Source of the DNA: Micromonospora sp. LH3U1
GTDB lineage: Bacteria; Actinomycetota; Actinomycetes; Mycobacteriales; Micromonosporaceae
Length of the DNA stretch: 64,000 nt
Direction of reading: 5' to 3'
NCBI RefSeq assembly: GCF_028475105.1
Contig: NZ_CP116936.1
Location: 5,951,501 to 6,015,500, forward strand
In this document: one piece after another, positions 1 through 10,769 of the stretch
How the letters are laid out: every line of letters starts with the position of its first letter
How positions within the stretch are numbered: position 1 is the first letter of the stretch
Notes under the pieces: generated by a model
Told to the model about the DNA's origin: nothing
Databases searched by the model: none
Seen by the model: the letters and a program-made list of their open reading frames with translations, nothing else
Program-made: the position numbers and the translations under genes

Positions 1-2211
<2,211 letters not shown>

Positions 2212-2239
2212 CGTCTCTCCATCTGTCGGGCCGGACGGG

Positions 2240-2650
2240 TCAGCGCACTTCCTGGATGCGGATCATGTTGCCCGCCGGGTCCCGGAAGGCGCAGTCCCGC
2301 ACGCCGTACGGCTGCTCGGTCGGCTCCTGGACGACCTCGGCGTCGCTGGCCTCGATCGTGGCGAAGGTGGCGTCGAGGTCGGTGGTGGCCAGGTTGACGC
2401 CGAAGTAGCTGCCCTTGGCCATCAGCTCGAGGATGGTCTGCCGTTCGTCGTCGGTGATGCCGGGATTGGCGGCCGGCGGGTGCAGGACGATGGCGGTGCT
2501 GGGCTGGCCGACCGGCCCGACCGTGATCCACCGCATCCCCTCGTACCCGACGTCGAGGCGGACCTCGAAGCCGAGGATGTCGCGGTAGAAGACCAGCGAG
2601 GCCTCCGGATCGGTGTGCGGCAGGAAACTCGAATGAATGGTGATGTCCAT
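2240..2650 (-). CDS. VOC / glyoxalase-bleomycin resistance superfamily protein
   Basis: 136 aa starting MDITIHSSFLP. The two-module beta-alpha-beta-beta-beta pattern of vicinal oxygen chelate proteins is visible: an N-terminal FYRDILGFEV segment and a C-terminal AFRDPAGNMIRIQE strand with the usual metal-site glutamate. Substrate cannot be told from sequence. The start at 2650 is chosen because the longer open frame upstream lies inside the AraC-type gene. It begins 5 nt after the stop of that regulator, so the two are probably co-transcribed. AraC-VOC pairs of this size are common in actinomycetes, and the VOC protein may be an enzyme or a ligand-binding protein controlled by its partner. 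Confidence 0.85.
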   Translation of the reverse strand: MDITIHSSFLPHTDPEASLVFYRDILGFEVRLDVGYEGMRWITVGPVGQPSTAIVLHPPAANPGITDDERQTILELMAKGSYFGVNLATTDLDATFATIEASDAEVVQEPTEQPYGVRDCAFRDPAGNMIRIQEVR

Positions 2651-2655
2651 GCTGG

Positions 2656-3105
2656 TCACGCTAGTTGCGGCTCGGTGACCCGCGCTTCTCGATTCCTGAC
2701 CGGTCTGGTCACCTGCTTCGCCACGCACGACGGCATTCCCGCCGTCGCCTGTGCGGCCTGCCGCCGGTAGACGCTGGGCGGCACGCCGACCAGCTCGGTG
2801 AAGCGGGTGCTGAAGGTGCCCAACGACGAACAACCGACCGCGAAACAGACGTCGGTGACGCTCAGGTCGCCACGGCGCAGCAGGGCCATCGCCCGCTCGA
2901 TCCGTCGGGTCATCAGGTAGCTGTAGGGCGATTCGCCATAGGCGAGGCGGAACTCACGGCTGAGGTGCCCCGCCGACATGTGCGCGCCACGGGCGAGCGC
3001 CTCGACGTCCAGCGGCTGCGCGTACTCCCGGTCGATCCGGTCGCGGACCCGGCGCAGCCGCGCGAGGTCGGCCAGTCGCTGGGTCGCGTCAGGTTTGCTG
3101 GTCAC
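2656..3105 (-). CDS. AraC-family transcriptional regulator, HTH domain only
   Basis: About 149 aa from GTG (VTSKPDATQRL). The protein is essentially the double helix-turn-helix of the AraC family: the first HTH around YAQPLDVEALARGAHMSAG, the linker helix, then the second HTH (LSVTDVCFAVGCSSLGTFS) and the terminal FTELVGVPPSVYRR signature. There is no N-terminal ligand domain, as in the short MarA/SoxS-like class. The start is uncertain because the frame is open to 3333, but the region upstream of 3105 has no recognisable protein sequence. Downstream VOC gene follows after 5 nt, so the regulator probably controls that gene and itself. Confidence 0.85.
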   Translation of the reverse strand: MTSKPDATQRLADLARLRRVRDRIDREYAQPLDVEALARGAHMSAGHLSREFRLAYGESPYSYLMTRRIERAMALLRRGDLSVTDVCFAVGCSSLGTFSTRFTELVGVPPSVYRRQAAQATAGMPSCVAKQVTRPVRNREARVTEPQLA

Positions 3106-3197
3106 CTGGAAAATCGTGCCACAACCCACCGACAATCCGCCGCTCACCGGGCGTGAGCGGGGGTCGAGCCGTTGCCGAGCGGGGGCCGACGAGCCGG

Positions 3198-4157
3198 TCA
3201 GCCGGCCTCGCGGCGGGCGCGGGCCCGGCGCTTCCCCTCGTGCATGGCCTGTACCCGGGCCACCGGGATGGTCCGGCCCTCGGCCACCAGGTCGGCGGGA
3301 AGAGGTTGCGGGGCCGGCATCAGCGCGGCCCACGGGTCGCCGTCGGCGAGCAGTGCGGGCGCGGTCCGGATGGTGAAGTCGGCGGGGGTCACCTCGGCCA
3401 GGTCGGCCCAGTCGACCGGGAACGAGACCGGCATCCCGGGACGCAGCCGGGGACTGTACGCGGCGGCCACCGTCGCGCCGCCCGCCCGGGTGGCATCCAC
3501 GAAGACACGACCACCCCGCTCTTCCTTGATGTACGCCGTGGTGGCCAGCGCCGGGTCGAGCCGCTCGGCGCGGACGGCGAGCGCCCGGGTGGCGGCGGCC
3601 AACTCCTCCGCCGTGGGCTCGTCGGCCACCGGAACGAACACGTGCACGCCCTTGGCGCCACTGGTCTTGACCGCACCGGCCAGGCCGGCGTCGGCGAGCG
3701 CCTGGCGGACCAGCAGGGCAGCGGCGACCGCCGCGCGGAACCCGTCGCCCTCGGGCGGATCCAGGTCGAGCACCAGGTGGGTCGGGCGGTGCGGATCCGC
3801 CGCGGTGGCCAGCGTCGGGTGGTACTCCACCGCCCGCTGGTTGGCGAACCAGAGCAGGGTGCGCCGGTCGTCGCAGAGGGCGTACGAGATCTCCCGGTGC
3901 GACGCCTCCGCCCAGACCGGCACCCGGCGCACCCAGTCCGGGGTGTAGCGAGGCAGGTTCTTCTGCATGAACGGCGGCTGGCCGGGGCGGACCCTGATCA
4001 CCGACAGCGGCCGACCCCGCAACTGCGGGAGGATCTGCTCACTGACCGCGTCGAGGTAGTCGACCAGGTCACGCTTCGTCGCGTCGTCACGGTCGGACAG
4101 CGGCTGGTCCAGGTTGGTCAGGGCCACGCCGTCCCGGGTCTCGTCAGCCTCGCTCAC
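3198..4157 (-). CDS. Stand-alone LigD-type (NHEJ) polymerase/primase domain protein
   Basis: 319 aa from GTG (VSEADETRDG). The catalytic metal motif LVLDLDPPEG and the SGAKGVHVFVPV segment are those of the archaeo-eukaryotic-primase-like polymerase domain of bacterial LigD, which fills gaps during non-homologous end joining. No ligase or nuclease domain is attached, so this is one of the separate PolDom-like proteins usual in actinobacteria. The GTG start overlaps the stop of the upstream MFS gene by 4 nt (GTGA), suggesting translational coupling, although the two products have no obvious functional link. No Ku gene is in the window. Confidence 0.9.
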   Translation of the reverse strand: MSEADETRDGVALTNLDQPLSDRDDATKRDLVDYLDAVSEQILPQLRGRPLSVIRVRPGQPPFMQKNLPRYTPDWVRRVPVWAEASHREISYALCDDRRTLLWFANQRAVEYHPTLATAADPHRPTHLVLDLDPPEGDGFRAAVAAALLVRQALADAGLAGAVKTSGAKGVHVFVPVADEPTAEELAAATRALAVRAERLDPALATTAYIKEERGGRVFVDATRAGGATVAAAYSPRLRPGMPVSFPVDWADLAEVTPADFTIRTAPALLADGDPWAALMPAPQPLPADLVAEGRTIPVARVQAMHEGKRRARARREAG

Positions 4158-5617
4158 CCGACCACCCTCCCGGCCCCGGTCTCGTCGGTCAACCTGACGT
4201 GCCGATCGGTGCCGGCGGGCCGGGCGCCGGGCAGCGTGGTCAGCGCGACCAGCAGGGCGGCGACCACCAGGGCAGCGGCGACGGCGAACGCGGTTCGGTA
4301 GCCGCCGGCGAGCGCGGCCGTCTCGGCCCAGCCAGCGGCCCGTAGGCCGTCGGCCCGGGCGGCGGCCAGGGTGGCCAGCACGGCCAGGCCGACCGCACCG
4401 CCGACCTGTTGGGTGGTGTTGGCCAGGCCGGAGGCGAGCCCGGCGTCGGTGTCGGTCGCGCCGGCCATGGCCAGGGTGGTGACCGCCGGCAGGGTCAGAC
4501 CGCCGGCCGCCCCGAAGACCAGCATCGCGGGGAGTACGTCGGCGACGTAGGCACCGTCGGCGGGCAGCCGGGCGAGCAGGAGGAAGCCGACGGTTGCCAT
4601 ACCGAGCCCGAAGAGCAGCACGGTCCGGGCACCCCACCGGGCGATCAGCCGACCGGCCAGGCCGAGCGACACCACCGCGATCACCACCGGGGTGGGCAGG
4701 AAGGCCCAGCCGGTGGCGGCCGCATCCAGTCCGAGCACGAGTTGCAGCTCCACGGCGAGCAGGAACTGGAAGCCGAAGTACGCGGCGACCATGAGGAACT
4801 GCACGGTGTTCGCCGCGACCAGACCCGGTACGCGCAGCACCCGGGCCGGCAGCAGCGGAGTGGCCGCCACCCGTTGACGCACGGCGAACCCGCCGAGCAG
4901 CAGTGCCGCGAGCGCCGTCGCGCCGAGGGTGCGAGGGCTGGTCCAGCCATGCTCACCGGTCCCCACGATGCTGAGCACGGCGGCCATCAGGCCGGCGGTG
5001 GCGAGCAGCGCGCCGGGTAGGTCCAGGCCGGCCCGCAGGCCGATCCCCCGCTCGGCCGGGAGCTTGCGGACGGCGGCGAGCAGGATCGCGGCCCCGATCG
5101 GGAGGTTGACCAGGAAGATCGACCGCCAGCCGGCCAGGTCGGTAAGCACCCCACCGGCTACGGTGCCGACGGACGCTCCGGCCGCCCCGGTGAAGCTGAA
5201 CACGGCGATCGCGCGGGCCCGCTCGGCCGGCTCGGGATAGAGCCGGACGATCATGCCAAGACTGACCGCCATGGCCAGTGCGCCACCGACGCCCTGACCG
5301 AAGCGCGCGGCGACCAGCAGGGCCGGCCCGGTGGCGACCGCGCAGGCGAGCGACGCGAGGGTGAACAGCGCGACGCCGGCGAGGAAGACCCGCCGCCGGC
5401 CGAGCAGGTCGCCGAGGCGGCCGGCGAGCAGCAGCAGCCCGCCGAACGCGACCAGGTAGGCGTTGACCACCCAGGCCAGGCCGGCGGCGGTGAAACCCAG
5501 ATCGCGTTGTACGGCGGGCAGTGCCACCGCGACCACACTGCCATCCAGAATGATCATCAGGCTGCCGGCGCAGAGCACCAGAAGTGCCGGCCAGCGAGAC
5601 GGGACGACGCGATCCAT
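4154..5617 (-). CDS. MFS multidrug efflux transporter, DHA2 (EmrB/QacA) type
   Basis: 487 aa starting MDRVVPSRW. The hydrophobic profile suits 14 membrane segments. The first helix carries the DHA2 signature (LDGSVVAVALPAVQRDL) and the loop after it has GRLGDLLGRRRVF (MFS motif A). The start at 5617 has an AGGAGG ribosome site a few bases upstream. Divergent HxlR-family regulator starts at 5696, the standard arrangement for a drug-inducible pump; the 78-nt gap should hold both promoters. Substrate unknown. Overlaps the LigD-polymerase gene downstream by 4 nt. Confidence 0.92.
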   Translation of the reverse strand: MDRVVPSRWPALLVLCAGSLMIILDGSVVAVALPAVQRDLGFTAAGLAWVVNAYLVAFGGLLLLAGRLGDLLGRRRVFLAGVALFTLASLACAVATGPALLVAARFGQGVGGALAMAVSLGMIVRLYPEPAERARAIAVFSFTGAAGASVGTVAGGVLTDLAGWRSIFLVNLPIGAAILLAAVRKLPAERGIGLRAGLDLPGALLATAGLMAAVLSIVGTGEHGWTSPRTLGATALAALLLGGFAVRQRVAATPLLPARVLRVPGLVAANTVQFLMVAAYFGFQFLLAVELQLVLGLDAAATGWAFLPTPVVIAVVSLGLAGRLIARWGARTVLLFGLGMATVGFLLLARLPADGAYVADVLPAMLVFGAAGGLTLPAVTTLAMAGATDTDAGLASGLANTTQQVGGAVGLAVLATLAAARADGLRAAGWAETAALAGGYRTAFAVAAALVVAALLVALTTLPGARPAGTDRHVRLTDETGAGRVVG

Positions 5618-5650
5618 GAAACCCCTCCTTGGTGCACGGTTTGTTACCGA

Positions 5651-5667
5651 GGTCATCGTCTGTGACC
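5651..5667. promoter_or_regulatory. Candidate operator between divergent MFS and HxlR genes
   Basis: The intergenic spacer contains GGTCA-N7-TGACC, a perfect 5-bp inverted repeat centred between the two divergent starts. HxlR-family dimers bind short dyads of this type in shared promoters. Assignment rests on position and symmetry only. Confidence 0.4.
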
Positions 5668-5695
5668 ATGGACCGGAGCGGAAGGAGGCACTCTT

Positions 5696-6127
5696 ATGTC
5701 CCAGAGGAACAGCGATGTGTCCGCGCTGGTCAAGGCCGAGTTGACCTGCGCTGCCGGCGACGTGCCGTTCACCCCGGGGCAGGCTCGCGCGTGCACCGTC
5801 CGCGAGGTGCTCGACCGGGTTGGCGGCAAGTGGAGCATCGGCATCCTCGTGGCCGCCTCGAACGGCCCGGTGCGCTTCACCGAGCTGGAGCGGCACATCG
5901 AGGGGATCAGCCGCCGGATGCTCACGCTGACCCTGCGCAACCTGGAACGCGACGGCCTCCTGCACCGCCGGGTCTACCCGACCGTCCCGCCCAAGGTCGA
6001 GTACACCGCCACCTCGATGGCGCTCGAGCTCTACGAGTCGCTGGTCGCCTTGACCAGCTGGGCCGAGCGCCACCGCCCGGCCATCGCCGAGGCGCGGACC
6101 AGTTACGACGCCGAGCACGCCGTCTAA
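5696..6127 (+). CDS. HxlR-family winged-helix transcriptional regulator
   Basis: 143 aa. The HxlR core is clear: CTVREVLDRVGGKWSIGIL followed by the winged HTH (RFTELERHIEGISRRMLTLTLRNLERDGLL) and the wing VPPKVEYTAT. The GAAGGAGG ribosome site lies 8-9 nt before the ATG. It has an N-terminal extension with two Cys residues outside the core (C18 and C29 or nearby), which could sense redox-active compounds as in YodB/QorR relatives, but that is inference. It probably represses or activates the divergent MFS pump. Confidence 0.9.
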   Translation: MSQRNSDVSALVKAELTCAAGDVPFTPGQARACTVREVLDRVGGKWSIGILVAASNGPVRFTELERHIEGISRRMLTLTLRNLERDGLLHRRVYPTVPPKVEYTATSMALELYESLVALTSWAERHRPAIAEARTSYDAEHAV

Positions 6128-6163
6128 ACCGGTACGGGGTGTGGGGAACGCCACCAAGGTTCT

Positions 6164-6197
6164 CTGACCGATCGGTCAGGTCTGACCGATCGGTCAG
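6164..6197. promoter_or_regulatory. Double TetR operator: two tandem copies of a perfect 16-bp palindrome
   Basis: CTGACCGATCGGTCAG occurs at 6164-6179 and again at 6182-6197, separated by 2 nt (18 bp centre to centre). Each copy is a perfect palindrome. They lie 30-60 bp upstream of the TetR-MMPL operon, exactly where an autorepressor would bind. The spacing would place two dimers on similar faces of the helix, as in QacR-type cooperative binding. Confidence 0.85.
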
Positions 6198-6226
6198 GCA
6201 TGCTGGTTTGCGGAGGTGGACCAGTG

Positions 6227-6814
6227 ATGGCCAGAGCGGTGTCCGAGACGCACGGCGAGATCCTCGCCGCGGCGGCGCGACAGTTCGGGGTGACCGGCTA
6301 CCGCGGCACCTCCCTGCAGGACATCGCCCGCGAGGTCGGCTGCTCCAAGGCCACGGTGCTCTACCACTTCGCCAACAAGGAAGCCCTGCTCGCCGAGCTG
6401 ATGGCTCCCGCGATCGGGGTGCTGCGCGACCTCGACGACCAGCTCACCGGCCTGACCGGCGCGGCCGCCCAGGAGGTCGCCGCGACCGGCTTCGTCGACC
6501 TCGCGGTCCGGTTCCGACGAGAGATCGCGGTACTGCGCGGCGAATTCCCGGAGCTGCTGTGCCAGCCGGCCTTCGCGCACATCCAGCAGATCTCCGATCG
6601 GCTGCGGGACGCGTTGGCCGGGCATTCCGACCGGCCCGGTGCCCGGATCGCCGCGCTGGTGCTGCTCGCCGGCATCTCCGAGGCATGCGCCGAGTTCGTC
6701 GACATCCCCGACGACGAACTGCGCCCCGCCCTGCTCACCCTCGTCCGGCGGGCCATCGAACCCGTCGACGCACCCCTGCCCCAACCACCCACGACCGAGG
6801 ACAAGGACTCCTGA
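6227..6814 (+). CDS. TetR/AcrR-family repressor of the adjacent MMPL exporter
   Basis: 195 aa from ATG (MARAVSETHGEI); a GTG three bases upstream (6224) is an equally good start because the GGAGG at 6212-6216 is 7 nt before it. The N-terminal TetR HTH is textbook: GYRGTSLQDIAREVGCSKATVLYHFANKEALLAELM. The C-terminal ligand domain is divergent, so no inducer can be named. The stop codon TGA overlaps the ATG of the MMPL gene by one base, so the pair forms a translationally coupled operon under the double operator just upstream. Confidence 0.92.
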   Translation: MARAVSETHGEILAAAARQFGVTGYRGTSLQDIAREVGCSKATVLYHFANKEALLAELMAPAIGVLRDLDDQLTGLTGAAAQEVAATGFVDLAVRFRREIAVLRGEFPELLCQPAFAHIQQISDRLRDALAGHSDRPGARIAALVLLAGISEACAEFVDIPDDELRPALLTLVRRAIEPVDAPLPQPPTTEDKDS

Positions 6815-9015
6815 TGGCCACCCTGCTCTACCGGCTCGGCCGGGGCGCGTTGCGCCGGCGACGGCTCGTCGTCGCGCTCTGGCTCGTCGTACTCGTCGTC
6901 GCCGGCCTGGCCGCGGCGACCCTGCGCGGCCCGACGGCGAGCAACTTCACCATGCCCGGCACCGAGAGCCAGCGCGCGCTGGACCTGCTGGCCGAACAGT
7001 TCCCCGCGGCCAGCGGCGCCACCGGCACCATCGCGGTCAAGGCACCGGCTGACGGCCAACTGGGGACCCCGCAGGGCCAGGCCGTGGTGCAGGAACTGGT
7101 CCAGGAGGCCTCGACACTGCCCGGCGTGGTCGGCGCGGTCGACCCGCTCCAGGTCGGCGCGGTCTCGCCCAACGGCCGGTACGCGCTGGTCCAGGTCCAG
7201 TTCGCCACCGGCGGCGACGAGGTGACCGACGAACAGCGCGCCGCGTACGAGGAGGTCGGCGCTTCCGTTGAGGCGAAGGGTTGGCAGGTCGCCCCGGGCG
7301 GCGAGGTGCTGGGTGGTGAGCCGGAGATCGGCTCCACCGAGGCGCTCGGCGTACTGGTCGCCGCGATCGTCCTGATCATCACGTTCGGTTCACTGGTCGC
7401 CGCCGGAATGACCATGCTCAACGCGCTGATCGGCGTGGGCGTCGGCATGGCCGGTCTGTTCGCGCTGAGCGGCGTCATCGAGTTGACCAGCACCGCGCCG
7501 ATCCTGGCGCTGATGCTCGGCCTCGCCGTCGGTATCGACTACTCGCTGTTCATCACCTCTCGGCACCGACAGAACCTGCTCGAAGGGCTGTCCCCGGAGG
7601 AGGCGGTCGGCCGGGCCGTGGGTACCGCCGGTTCCGCCGTGGTCTTCGCGGGCGCCACCGTGGTCATCGCGCTGGCCGGGCTTGCCGTGGTGAACATCCC
7701 GTTCCTCACCGTGATGGGCCTCGCCGCTGCCGCCACGGTCACCATCGCCGTGCTCGTGGCGATCACCCTCCAGCCCGCACTGCTGGGCTTCGCCGGCAAC
7801 CGGGTGCTCCCGCGCCGGCTGCGCTCCGCGGTCGACGCCGCCGCGCCGAACGACCCGGTGGGCGAAGAGACGCTGCCGGTCGAGGACCGCTCCGGGTTCG
7901 GCTTCCGCTGGGCACGGTTCGTCACCCGCTTCCGGGTGCCGGTCATCCTGGTCTCGCTGCTCGGCCTGGGGCTGCTCGCGCTGCCCACGCCGGACATGCG
8001 GCTGGCCCTGCCGGACGCCAGCGCGGCTACGGTGGGCTCCCCCGCCCGGGTGGCGAGCGACCTGACCACCGAGGGCTTCGGTCCGGGCTTCACCGGCCGG
8101 CTCGCGGTGGTCGTGGCGGGCGACGACGCGCAGGCGACCGCGGCTGCGGTGCCGCAGGTCACGGCAATGATCCAGCGAACCGAGAACGTCCTCGCGGTGG
8201 CGCCGCCGCAGCTGAGCCCGGACGGCCGGACCGCGCTGCTCGGAGTGATACCGAAGACCGGCCCGACCGACGAGGCCACCGAGACCCTGGTGCACGAGGT
8301 TCGCGATGCGGTCGGCGGGGTCAAGGGCGCCGAGGTGCTGCTCACCGGCGCCACCGCGGTCGGTATCGACGTCTCGGAGAAGCTCTCCGACGCGCTGCCG
8401 ATCTACCTGCTGCTGGTGGTCGGGCTCTCGGTGCTGCTGCTGATGCTGGTGTTCCGCTCGCTGCTGGTGCCGCTCAAGGCGGCACTTGGTTTCCTGCTCA
8501 CCGTGGCCGCCACGTTCGGCATCACGGTGGCGATCTTCCAGCAGGGCCACCTCGCCGACCTGGTCGGCCTGGACACCCCGGCCCCGCTGGTCAGCTTCCT
8601 ACCCATCTTGCTGATCGGCATCCTGTTCGGGTTGGCCATGGACTACGAGGTGTTCCTGGTCTCCCGGATGCGGGAGGACTTCGTGCACGGCGACAGCGCG
8701 CGCGAGGCCACTATCAGCGGCATGGGCCACGGTGCCCGGGTGGTCACCGCCGCCGCGCTGATCATGATGTCCGTCTTCGGCGGCTTCGTGTTCCTCGACG
8801 ACCCGATCATCAAGTCGATGGGCTTCGCGCTCGCCATCGGCGTGGCCATCGACGCGTTCGTGGTCCGGATGACCATCGTGCCTGCGGTGATGTCCCTGCT
8901 CGGTGACCGCGCCTGGTGGCTTCCCCGCTGGCTCAACCGAGCCCTTCCGAACGTCGACATCGAGGGCGAGGGCCTGCGCGAGCACCTAACGGACCGCACC
9001 CCGACGCGGGTCTAA
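6814..9015 (+). CDS. MMPL-family (RND superfamily) exporter
   Basis: 733 aa from ATG at 6814. Two repeats of the MMPL architecture are visible: TM1 near residues 16-35, a large extracytoplasmic loop, then a five-helix block containing LALMLGLAVGIDYSLFI. After TM7 and a second loop comes the second block with LLIGILFGLAMDYEVFLVSRMRED. The G-x-D-Y motif (GIDYS, AMDYE) in TM4 and TM10 carries the proton-relay Asp/Tyr of MmpL proteins. Length matches the ActII-3-like actinomycete group that exports lipids or polyketides. Coupled to and presumably repressed by the upstream TetR protein. Confidence 0.93.
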   Translation: MATLLYRLGRGALRRRRLVVALWLVVLVVAGLAAATLRGPTASNFTMPGTESQRALDLLAEQFPAASGATGTIAVKAPADGQLGTPQGQAVVQELVQEASTLPGVVGAVDPLQVGAVSPNGRYALVQVQFATGGDEVTDEQRAAYEEVGASVEAKGWQVAPGGEVLGGEPEIGSTEALGVLVAAIVLIITFGSLVAAGMTMLNALIGVGVGMAGLFALSGVIELTSTAPILALMLGLAVGIDYSLFITSRHRQNLLEGLSPEEAVGRAVGTAGSAVVFAGATVVIALAGLAVVNIPFLTVMGLAAAATVTIAVLVAITLQPALLGFAGNRVLPRRLRSAVDAAAPNDPVGEETLPVEDRSGFGFRWARFVTRFRVPVILVSLLGLGLLALPTPDMRLALPDASAATVGSPARVASDLTTEGFGPGFTGRLAVVVAGDDAQATAAAVPQVTAMIQRTENVLAVAPPQLSPDGRTALLGVIPKTGPTDEATETLVHEVRDAVGGVKGAEVLLTGATAVGIDVSEKLSDALPIYLLLVVGLSVLLLMLVFRSLLVPLKAALGFLLTVAATFGITVAIFQQGHLADLVGLDTPAPLVSFLPILLIGILFGLAMDYEVFLVSRMREDFVHGDSAREATISGMGHGARVVTAAALIMMSVFGGFVFLDDPIIKSMGFALAIGVAIDAFVVRMTIVPAVMSLLGDRAWWLPRWLNRALPNVDIEGEGLREHLTDRTPTRV

Positions 9016-9048
9016 CCGCACCCTCGCCCCACTCTCGCCCCACCCGGT

Positions 9049-9119
9049 CGATCATGGAGTTGTGGTGCCCGTTGTGCCCCGATGAGAGGCATTCGCCCAG
9101 CACCACAACTCCATGATCG
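9049..9119. repeat. Long intergenic palindrome, copy 1 (20-bp perfect arms)
   Basis: Left arm CGATCATGGAGTTGTGGTGC (9049-9068) is the exact reverse complement of 9100-9119, around a 31-nt loop. It lies between the convergent MMPL and erythromycin-esterase-like genes, so it can act as a bidirectional terminator. It is one of six palindromes in the window with GATC-bounded arms. Confidence 0.85.
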
Positions 9120-9134
9120 GCGCGGCAACCTCGG

Positions 9135-10391
9135 TCAGACCCCGGCTGGGTACGTTTCCATCTCGCCGGGGAGCGCCGTGACCGGCAGCGGGTGCAGGGC
9201 GGTGGTCTCGTCGCACCAGATGAAGGCGTCGTACCGGTCGCCGAGCCGCGTCGGCACGTAGTTGCCCCAGGACTCGAAGGACGGGTCGTAGACGACCCCG
9301 ATCGCCCGATGGTCCGCGGTGTCGGTGACCCAGCCCGGCTGGTCGTCGCCACCGAAGATCAGCACCGCCCGCTCCGGCATCAGCTCGTGCAGCCGCCGCT
9401 CGACCGACCCCTCCCGAGCGGGAGGCACCACCATCGGCTCGGGAGGCGAACCCCAGCGGGGTGCGGCGATCACCGTGCCCCGGTAGCTACCGAAGCCAAT
9501 CAGGGCCACCGCGTCGTCGCCGTGCCGTTCCCGGGCCAACTGACCAATGTTGACCATCCCGTCCGCAGCCATGTCGGTGGCCCGTGCGTCGCCGACATGC
9601 GTGTTGTGTGCCCAGACGATCCCCCGCGCGTCCGGGCCGTACCGGTCCAGCAGCCGGTCCAGGGTGTCCTGCATATGGGTGTCGCGGATGTTCCAGGAGT
9701 CCGGACCACCAGCCACCATCGCCCGGTAGTAGCGCTCCGCGCCGGCCACCACCTCCGCGTTCTGCCAGGCCGAGAAACGGTCCGGACCGTCGGAGAGGGC
9801 ATGTTCGCGGGTCCGCGCGAGCAACCGGACCACTTCCTCCTCGCACCGGGCGGAGACGAACCGGCTGGCCGCGCCGTACTCCTCGACCCGCTTGCCGTAC
9901 GGCTCGAAGCAGCGGTACGCGTCCTGCGCCGCCTCCAGCGACAGCGGCTCCTCCTCCCCCAGGTAGTCGAAGATCGCCTGCATCGACTCCCAGAGGCTGT
10001 ACACGTCGAGCCCGTGGAACCCGGCGCGTTGATCCTCCGGCCGCTCCACATTCCAGGCCCGCAGCCAGCTGGCGAACCGGGCCACCTCGGCGTTGGCCCA
10101 CATCCAGGTCGGCCAGCGCTCGAACTGGTCGAGCGCGCGCTGCGGTTCGAGTGCGCCTCCCGGCGCGGCGGTCACCGAGCGGTGCACCCGGTCACAGTCC
10201 GGCCAGTCGCCCTCCACCGCCACGAAGGAGAAGCCGCACTCCGCGATCAACCGGCGGGTGAGCTGCTCACGCAACCGGTAGTAGTCGTAACTGCCGTGGG
10301 TGGACTCACCGATCATCACCACCCGGGCGTCCCGAACGCGCTCCAGCAACGGGTCGAAATCGCTCGGCGCGCCGAGCCGCTGAACCAGCAT
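9135..10391 (-). CDS. Erythromycin esterase family protein
   Basis: 418 aa from ATG (MLVQRLGAPSDF); a GTG at 10448 would add 19 residues and no clear ribosome site separates the two. The family motif GESTHGSYDYYRLREQLTR is near residues 28-46, and IVWAHNTHVGDARATDM further on is the second conserved His/Asp region of Ere-like hydrolases. The C-terminal GVVYDPSFESWGNYVPTRLGDRYDAF segment is typical of the actinobacterial branch, where macrolide esterase activity has generally not been shown. It therefore may hydrolyse some other ester. Confidence 0.88.
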   Translation of the reverse strand: MLVQRLGAPSDFDPLLERVRDARVVMIGESTHGSYDYYRLREQLTRRLIAECGFSFVAVEGDWPDCDRVHRSVTAAPGGALEPQRALDQFERWPTWMWANAEVARFASWLRAWNVERPEDQRAGFHGLDVYSLWESMQAIFDYLGEEEPLSLEAAQDAYRCFEPYGKRVEEYGAASRFVSARCEEEVVRLLARTREHALSDGPDRFSAWQNAEVVAGAERYYRAMVAGGPDSWNIRDTHMQDTLDRLLDRYGPDARGIVWAHNTHVGDARATDMAADGMVNIGQLARERHGDDAVALIGFGSYRGTVIAAPRWGSPPEPMVVPPAREGSVERRLHELMPERAVLIFGGDDQPGWVTDTADHRAIGVVYDPSFESWGNYVPTRLGDRYDAFIWCDETTALHPLPVTALPGEMETYPAGV

Positions 10392-10498
10392 GCCAGCGGC
10401 TACCCGGCCGCCGCTGCGGCAAACCGTGGGCGCGTCGCGGGCCGACACGCCGGCCGCCGGGCCGGTGTACGGCCACAGCGAGTGGGTAGCCGGCCGGC

Positions 10499-10690
10499 AT
10501 GACCGTCACCGGGGTTCAGTTGCAGGAGTACCTGGCCGGGCTCGACTACCCGGTGTCCCGGCAGGATCTGATCCGCTGGGGGCAGGAGAACGGGGCCAGC
10601 ACGCCGATGTTGCAGATGTTGCAGTCGTTGCCAGCAGAGCAGTTCGACTCACCAGACGAACTGAACGCCGCGCTAACCACCCTCTCCTAA
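10499..10690 (+). CDS. DUF2795 small protein
   Basis: 63 aa, MTVTGVQLQEYLAGLDYPVS at the N-terminus and LPAEQFDSPDELNAAL near the end. Both blocks are characteristic of DUF2795, a family of small actinobacterial helical proteins of unknown function that are commonly predicted to be DNA- or protein-binding. It is monocistronic: a divergent esterase-like gene lies upstream and a palindrome directly downstream. No strong Shine-Dalgarno is visible. Confidence 0.85.
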   Translation: MTVTGVQLQEYLAGLDYPVSRQDLIRWGQENGASTPMLQMLQSLPAEQFDSPDELNAALTTLS

Positions 10691-10710
10691 CCACGCGCCC
10701 CCGTTCTCGT

Positions 10711-10768
10711 CGATCTAGGGCATATCGCTGTCATCGGAGATCATCCAACGACGATATGCCCTAGATCG
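10711..10768. repeat. Long intergenic palindrome, copy 2 (17-bp perfect arms)
   Basis: Arms CGATCTAGGGCATATCG (10711-10727) and its exact reverse complement (10752-10768) enclose 24 nt. The element and about 10 nt of flank are repeated at 36315-36372 with only two differences. It sits 20 nt after the DUF2795 stop, facing the convergent oxidoreductase gene. Confidence 0.9.
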
Positions 10769-10769
10769 G

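Noticed and set aside
5629..6813. Upstream extension of the MMPL frame to 5629
   Set aside because: It would overlap the HxlR and TetR genes completely and is not protein-like; the ATG at 6814 with a TGATG junction is the natural start.
9135..10391. Macrolide resistance gene sensu stricto
   Set aside because: Family membership is clear, but the actinobacterial branch is mostly uncharacterised and no macrolide cluster is nearby, so resistance is not claimed.
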